A stretch of DNA of 44,826 nucleotides from Brevibacterium mcbrellneri ATCC 49030 (GTDB lineage Bacteria > Actinomycetota > Actinomycetes > Actinomycetales > Brevibacteriaceae), in the NCBI RefSeq assembly GCF_000178455.1, contig NZ_ADNU01000085.1, positions 1 to 44,826 of the forward strand, read 5' to 3'. The number at the start of each line of letters is the position of its first letter. Position 1 is the first letter of the stretch. The position numbers and the translations under genes were made by a program. The notes beneath the pieces were generated by a model. It did not search any database and was not told where the DNA came from. It was given only the letters and a program-made list of their open reading frames with translations. This document shows, piece after piece, positions 44,719 through 44,826 of this stretch.

Positions 44719-44826
44719 AAAAAACAGTGGGGGCACACACAGTGCGTGTGCACGGTGTTGTTTCTTGTGTTGTTCGTGTGGACGCGAGTCGTTATGAAAA
44801 GTTCGTGATGTCCAGGTTTGTTGTCC
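44719..44826 (-). other. 23S-5S spacer of the rRNA operon
   Basis: This 108-nt stretch precedes the 5S gene on the minus strand. GCACACACA and a near-complementary CGTGTGC at about 44732-44752 could form a processing stem. The 23S 3' end is not recognisable within the window. Confidence 0.6.

Overview
The window is a chromosomal segment of a moderate-GC actinobacterium, most likely of the order Micrococcales. The evidence is gene content: the eno / FtsB-DivIC / DUF501 / Ppx-GppA run, DUF3017 after purH, DUF6350, DUF2017 beside ClpS, DUF3039 beside an SF2 helicase, an Rv0909-type small protein, and a mycosin-like S8 protease. GC looks to be in the mid-fifties percent by eye; I did not compute it. 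Most genes lie on the minus strand. No phage, insertion sequence or CRISPR array is visible.

Layout. Positions 1-1200 are gene-poor and accessory-looking. They hold two diverged copies of a 75-bp gene-start region, two nested palindromes built on TTTACTCTACA, a decayed AbiEi-like frame and one small acidic orphan gene. A tRNA with anticodon UAA but a short variable loop follows at 1199-1272. From 1342 to 12468 the minus strand carries ndh, an S8 protease, ppx, DUF501, ftsB/divIC, eno, a tyrosine phosphatase, mazG and mfd. A rhomboid gene (+) then converges on pth, rplY, prs, glmU and tRNA-Gln(UUG). The plus-strand pair at 17293-20052 is a small membrane protein and a PcrA/UvrD helicase.

The region 20120-26917 holds an Rv0909-family protein, an acyl-CoA dehydrogenase with a class III CoA-transferase, DUF3017-purH-purN, and two membrane proteins. 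Next come a proline-rich anchored protein (27026-28228), then a peptide uptake operon (binding lipoprotein, two permeases, fused double ATPase) with an amidase downstream. A lipoprotein/membrane-protein pair is followed by rdgB, rph, an MBL-fold hydrolase, DUF2017 and clpS. pncB is divergent from clpS across a 24-bp palindrome. The right end has adhP, an SF2 helicase with DUF3039, a flavin reductase, and the 5S end of an rRNA operon transcribed leftward.

Themes: nucleotide and PRPP metabolism (prs, purH, purN, mazG, rdgB, pncB, rph), cell envelope and division (glmU, ftsB), DNA repair (mfd, pcrA), proteolysis (clpS, rhomboid, S8) and peptide uptake. Many genes are translationally coupled by 1- to 8-nt overlaps. 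Two genes (mfd, clpS) have a -10-like hexamer exactly 6 nt before a GTG, the pattern of leaderless transcripts. The most unexpected window-wide signal is an iterated heptamer, CCGAGGT, seen about 39 times on both strands and roughly fivefold above chance by a hand estimate.
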